Of a stretch of DNA of 64,000 nt, positions 59,661 to 64,000 are shown piece after piece. The notes below the pieces were generated by a model. It was not told the origin of the DNA. It did not search any database and was given only the letters and a program-made list of their open reading frames with translations. Source of the stretch: Epinephelus fuscoguttatus (lineage: Eukaryota > Chordata > Actinopteri > Perciformes > Serranidae). Location: the NCBI RefSeq assembly GCF_011397635.1, contig NC_064752.1:5972607-6036606 (forward strand), read 5' to 3'. The position numbers were made by a program, and so were the translations under genes. The stretch's first letter is position 1. Each line of letters opens with the position of its first letter.

Positions 59661-61446
59661 TCAGATTACAGAGCGTCTTCTCCTATAGTGGATCAGTCCT
59701 GAGGACAGAATCACTGCTCCCAACAGCAGAGCACAAACTCCACCAATCACGAAGCTCCTCTCGGACTGATTAAAGGAAGAGTCTGCAACAAAATGACAAG
59801 AGAAAAATCTGTTATATATGTGCAGAATACACAATGCCTGTTAATGACAAAATAATGCTGTACTGATCATAAAAAGGAAGCTGTATTGTTCCAGAACAAG
59901 TTAAAGGGGAACTCTGGTATTTTTCAGCTTGGATGAATAGGGTCCAGGTTGAGGAGTTCCTTTGAGTTTGCTCATCTGATCCAATCAAAAATAAAATCTC
60001 AGCTCCATCCTCACCCCAGTCAGAAATCTTGGGCTCCCTGAGGCTGATGTGCTCCACCACACAGCTGACCCTGTCCTGTCGGCCAGGTGTGAACTCCAGG
60101 AAAGAGTGGACATGGTAGGTCCAGTCTCCGTTTGTCATCACCTCAGTTGAGGTCACGCCTGAAGTCACTTCCTGTCCGTTGCGGTGCCATGTCACCTTGA
60201 TATGTTTGGGGTAGAAATCGTAAGCGCTGCACACCAGCATGGTGTCGTGACTGGAGGTGGTGGTCTCTGTAAGAGTGATGTTGGGTTCAGCTGAAATCAG
60301 AAGGTGAAGAGTTTTTACTGAAAGATGGCCGCCATCTTTGAGCCAACAGCATGTGTGTCTACTGTTTGAGGAGTGTTTACTTTGAACATTTCTGACATGT
60401 TTCATCAGTATTTTGTGGTTGTTGGGCATTTCAGTCAAAGATTTATATGATGGAATCATCAAATTAACAACTGAGTAACAAATGTCTTTGCTCCTTTTGC
60501 TCCCATGGATGCACTGAGCATGATAATACTTGAGACTTTCACCAGCCCAGAGGCTAACTTCCAGTTTAGCGCTTTGCTAACTTGAATGGGGATAAATGAT
60601 TTAATTGTGCGGCTCATCTAGACTTTTGAAATGTTATTTGGACCGAATGACTTAAATCTAGTCATTTCGTGGGGGTTGTGTTGCTCAAAAAATGTATCCA
60701 CTGATTAACAGACATCACGTTCACAATGTAAGTCTGCAGAAAACAGTATATTTTGGCCCCATGACATCACGTGACGGACCTGGAAGTTGTAATTCCACAG
60801 TTTGGCCACCATATCAAATGGGCTTCATAGCCCAGTGCTGATTCTGCAGGCTCAGGTTCCACTGCAGAAAAGGGCACAATGTTGTGACATAATTAAACGA
60901 GAGCCAGTCAAGATTTTGTCCAAAACAAAAATTTGCATTTTCACTCAGATTTTAATGTACAAACTGAAAATCCATAGAAAAAAAGGTGGATGGATCTGCA
61001 CTTTATATCTTGGTGTCGTGACAGTGAGGTTGCCAGGTTTGGTACCACCATGCTTGCCAAGCCTGGCATTTTATCAAGAAATAGCACAGATTGTCTTAAA
61101 CCACAAAATTATATATTTGCAGTTCTGTTTGTGTATGATTTAAAGAGACACACATATCACTCACCCATGTTCTCCTCCACTGCATTCAATAATGAATCAG
61201 TACTGTCGACACATATCAGCTTCCTTTCCAATATCCTCCCCCGAAGGTTTTTATTAAATGTTTGAGTAAAGATTAATCCAGCTGGAGTAAAGCCTGTCCA
61301 GTTCCCGACTGTGCTGTTGTACTGCATCGTAAACTCTTCATTGAAATAATAGTCGATGAGAAACTCCACCTGCTCCGGCTCTCTGGAGTACCTGGCACAC
61401 CAGAAGTCGGCGTACACAAAGTATCCCTTTCCATCAGCAGCACAAT
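59661..61446 (-). CDS. MHC class II beta chain, copy 6, signal exon beyond window
   Basis: Three exons are visible: beta-1 61165-61446, beta-2 60015-60290, membrane/tail 59661-59782. No signal exon is found up to 64000. Beta-1 is the shortest in the array, three codons fewer than copies 1, 2 and 5, with IFTQTFNKNLRGRILERKL in the helical part. Beta-2 has HIKVTW where the others have HIRVTW. The membrane exon has the cysteine (GGVCALLLG) also seen in copy 2. Splice sites are canonical and no stop interrupts the exons. Sequence from 63450 to the edge matches that inside intron 1 of copy 4, so the signal exon is expected at about 64.8 kb. The gene is partial because of the window, not evidently broken. 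Confidence 0.85.
59903..59963. mobile_element. 61-bp element scar, MHC copy 6 intron 3
   Basis: Same junction as in copies 3-5. Confidence 0.8.
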
Positions 61447-61599
61447 CTGAAAGGAGAAGGCACAAGACTTACTCTTTTCTTAATCCTAAATAATGAGAGT
61501 TTTTAATGTGCAGATACAGTAGGTCCATCAGTATTAATGATGGCATGAACAAACTTTGCTTTAGTCGGTTAGTAGCAGTTTGTTTCAAAAGATGCACTC

Positions 61600-63415
61600 A
61601 ATGCTGCCAGGTCCACCCACTACTCTCACCTCATCCACTCTGGCTCCAACAACCCCAAGGCTCTGTTCTCCACCATGAACTCCCTCCTCAAACCACATGA
61701 CAACACCTCCTCATCATTCACCACTGAAAAGTGCCAGTCCTTCTTAACATACTTCCACACACAAATAAACACCATCTACAGTAACCTCAACACCTCCAGG
61801 ATCTCTCCCATCTCCCCACCTGCCTCACCACCCATCACCATTCAGGCCCTGTCCCACTTCTCTCCAGTATCCCCAGCACAGTTAACAACCATCATGACCG
61901 GAATGAAAACCTCCACCTGCACCCTGGATCGCATACCATCCAAACTCATTAAGTACTGCCTCCCTGCCATCTCCCCACTCATTACTGGTATTATTAATGC
62001 CTCCCTCAGCTCTGGTTCTGTCCCCCAAACCTTCAAACTGGCTGCCATCACACCAGTCATCAAAAAACCTGGTTTAAACCCTGACAATCCAAGTAACTTC
62101 CGCCCCATCTCCAATCTCCCCTTCCTGTCAAAAATCCTGGAACGTGTTGTCGCCTCACAACTCAGAACCCACCTCACCTCCAATAACCTGTTTGAATCTT
62201 TCCAATCTGGTTTCGGTTCAAAACATAGCACTGAAACAGCCCTCCTGAAAGTCACCAACGACCTCCTCCTCTCCTTAGACTCCGGACACCTCAACATTCT
62301 CATCCTCCTTGACCTCGCAGCAGCCTTTCGACACCATCAATCAATCCTGCTCTCCTGACTGGAATCATCTCTCCACATCACCGGTACAGCACTCTCCTGG
62401 ATTCACTCCTACCTCACCAACCGACACCAGTTCCAGTATAAACAACTGCACCTCCTCCACCTCTCCCCTGTCCCAAGGTGTCCCCCAGGGGTCTGTGCTT
62501 GTTCCCCTCGTCTTCATCCTCTACATGCTCCCCCTTGGCAAGATCATCCGTCGTCACAGCCTCCAGTTCCACTGCTACGCCGACGACATCCAACTGTACA
62601 TCTCCACCAAAGCCATCACCAACACCACCCACTCCACACTCACCAACTATCTCACTGAAATAAAATCATGGATGCAAACAAACTATCTCCAACTGAACAG
62701 TGACAAATTGGACATAATCATCATTGACCCCACATCCCGCACCAAAGCCACCCACAACCTCTGCCTCACCTTCGATAACTGCACTCTGTTTCCCTCACCA
62801 TACACCCGCAACCTAGGAATCATCTTCAACAGCCAGCTAAGGTTTGACCCACATCAATCACAGCACCAGGAGTGCCTTCTTCCACCTCAAGAACATTGTG
62901 CGTCTCCGCCCCTCACTCACCTTCTCTGCTGCAGAAACCCTCATCCATGCATTTATCACATCCAGACTGGACTATTGCAATAGCATGCTGTACGGCTCAT
63001 CATTCAAACTCCTCACTAAACTTCAATACATCAAGAGCTCTGCTGCCCGCCTGCTCACCCACACCCACTCCCGAGACCACATCACCCCCATCCTCCAAAA
63101 CCTACACTGGCTCCCCATCACACATCACATACAGTTCAAAATCCTCCTCCTCACACACAAAGCAATCAACAACCAGGCCCCCTCCTACACCACACCCCCT
63201 CCCGTGACCTCCACTCATCCGAAGGAGATCTCCTCTTACTACCTGCATGGACCAAGAACTGAACCTGGGGGGACAGGGCCTTCTTCATCACTGCCCCCTC
63301 CCTCTGGAACTCACTACCCAAACCCATTTGTATCTGGACACACCTCCCAACATTCAAGACCATGCTCAAAACACACCTTTTTAAATTAGCTTTTTGTGTT
63401 AGTTTGTGTGTTTTA
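61600..63415 (+). mobile_element. L2-like LINE, 5'-truncated, in intron 1 of MHC copy 6
   Basis: Plus-strand frames give successive reverse-transcriptase blocks: SKLIKYCLPAISPLITGIIN, NFRPISNLPFLSKILERVVA, FESFQSGFGSKHSTETALLK, then after a frameshift near 62325 [20 protein letters not shown] and [11 protein letters not shown] (catalytic YADD kept). The carboxy region follows with [16 protein letters not shown] and LQNLHWLPITHHIQFK. At least two frameshifts separate the pieces. It replaces sequence that in copy 4 lies between about 51515 and 52500, so it is private to copy 6. Confidence 0.88.
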
Positions 63416-63449
63416 TACTGTTTTGTAGTAATTTAGATATGGATGAACT

Positions 63450-64000
63450 GGTGAACAGTACAGAATGTGGAGTGACTTGTGATCCAGGACCTGCTTTGCT
63501 TATTTAACTTTTTGATACTTTGGTGTGTACGTGCTCAATATGTGATTTCCAATAGAATTGATTGTCAACTGTCACCCCAAGGAATTCAATTTCATCAACT
63601 CTTTCAATAGTAAACCCATCCAAATGAATATTTATCCATGTATTAGTTCTGCAGTTCCCAAAAAGTATCAGTCCTGTTTTGTTCAGGTTTAATGATCATT
63701 TATTTCTATCAAACCATATTTTCAATTTAATCAATTCTGACTTGATCACCTGCATTAAAACATGCAAATCACTGCCAGAGCAAAAAAAGAAAAAAAAAAT
63801 TATTATCATCAGAAAATACTATCGCTTTTGATATGTTGCATAAATCATTGATGTAAAGAATAAACAATTTAGGGCCCAACACTGACCCCTGGGGGACACC
63901 ACAAGTAATGTCCAGACATGTTGAACAAACTGCTTTCTGTTAGACAAATAACTCCTCACACAATCTAACGCTTTCCCCTGGTGCCATACCGTTCTAGTTT
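63450..64000 (-). mobile_element. decayed LINE, second copy, running off the window
   Basis: Near-identical to 52508-53065 in intron 1 of MHC copy 4, including 'gtgaacagtacagaatgtgg' and 'gggcccaacactgacccctg'. It was duplicated with the gene unit. The window ends inside it. Confidence 0.8.

Noticed and set aside
24508..64000. Class II alpha gene
   Set aside because: Searched for an alpha-type Ig domain and signal exon on both strands; every Ig-like exon is a beta-2.
1..64000. tRNA, rRNA genes and CRISPR arrays
   Set aside because: No cloverleaf with A/B boxes, no rRNA sequence and no regularly spaced repeat was recognised; the genome is eukaryotic.

Overview
The window is nuclear DNA from a bony fish (teleost, probably a spiny-rayed/percomorph species; that last step is inference). 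The evidence is split genes with canonical GT-AG introns, a dense load of fish-type transposable elements (hAT, Tc1, PIF/Harbinger, THAP-type, L2-like LINEs and an endogenous retrovirus), and teleost-style MHC class II beta genes. All recognised host genes lie on the minus strand.

Region 1 (about 2.9-17.9 kb) is one complete five-exon gene for an ESCRT-III subunit of the CHMP4/Snf7 family (222 aa, chmp4b-like). Its introns carry two hAT MITEs and a decayed Tc1 element with a third hAT MITE nested in it. Region 2 (20.4-24.2 kb) is a four-exon gene that short-ORF listing would miss: the homologue of human C20orf85/CIMIP1, a protein of the ciliary microtubule lumen (131 aa). Its first intron has taken in a PIF/Harbinger MITE and a separate 133-aa open frame with a P2X7-tail-like cysteine cluster. 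A perfect RFX X-box and a forkhead site lie just upstream of its start, as expected for a motile-cilia gene. In human both CHMP4B and C20orf85 are on chromosome 20.

Region 3 (24.5 kb to the right edge) is a head-to-tail array of six MHC class II beta genes. Each has a signal-peptide exon, a beta-1 exon, a beta-2 (Ig C1) exon and one exon for connecting peptide, membrane segment and tail. Five are complete and open. The sixth lacks only its signal exon, which should lie about 0.8 kb past the window end. Beta-2, membrane and signal exons are almost identical between copies, while beta-1 varies in sequence and in length by whole codons. No class II alpha gene is present.

The array has been reshaped by mobile DNA. 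A 6.2-kb endogenous retrovirus with paired LTRs and a GCAC target duplication sits in intron 2 of copy 1. A terminal-inverted-repeat element in intron 3 of all six copies is 199 bp in copy 1, a 4.3-kb nest of THAP, hAT and other elements in copy 2, and the same 61-bp scar in copies 3-6. LINE fragments fill intron 1 of copies 4, 5 and 6. These shared and private insertions record the order of duplications.
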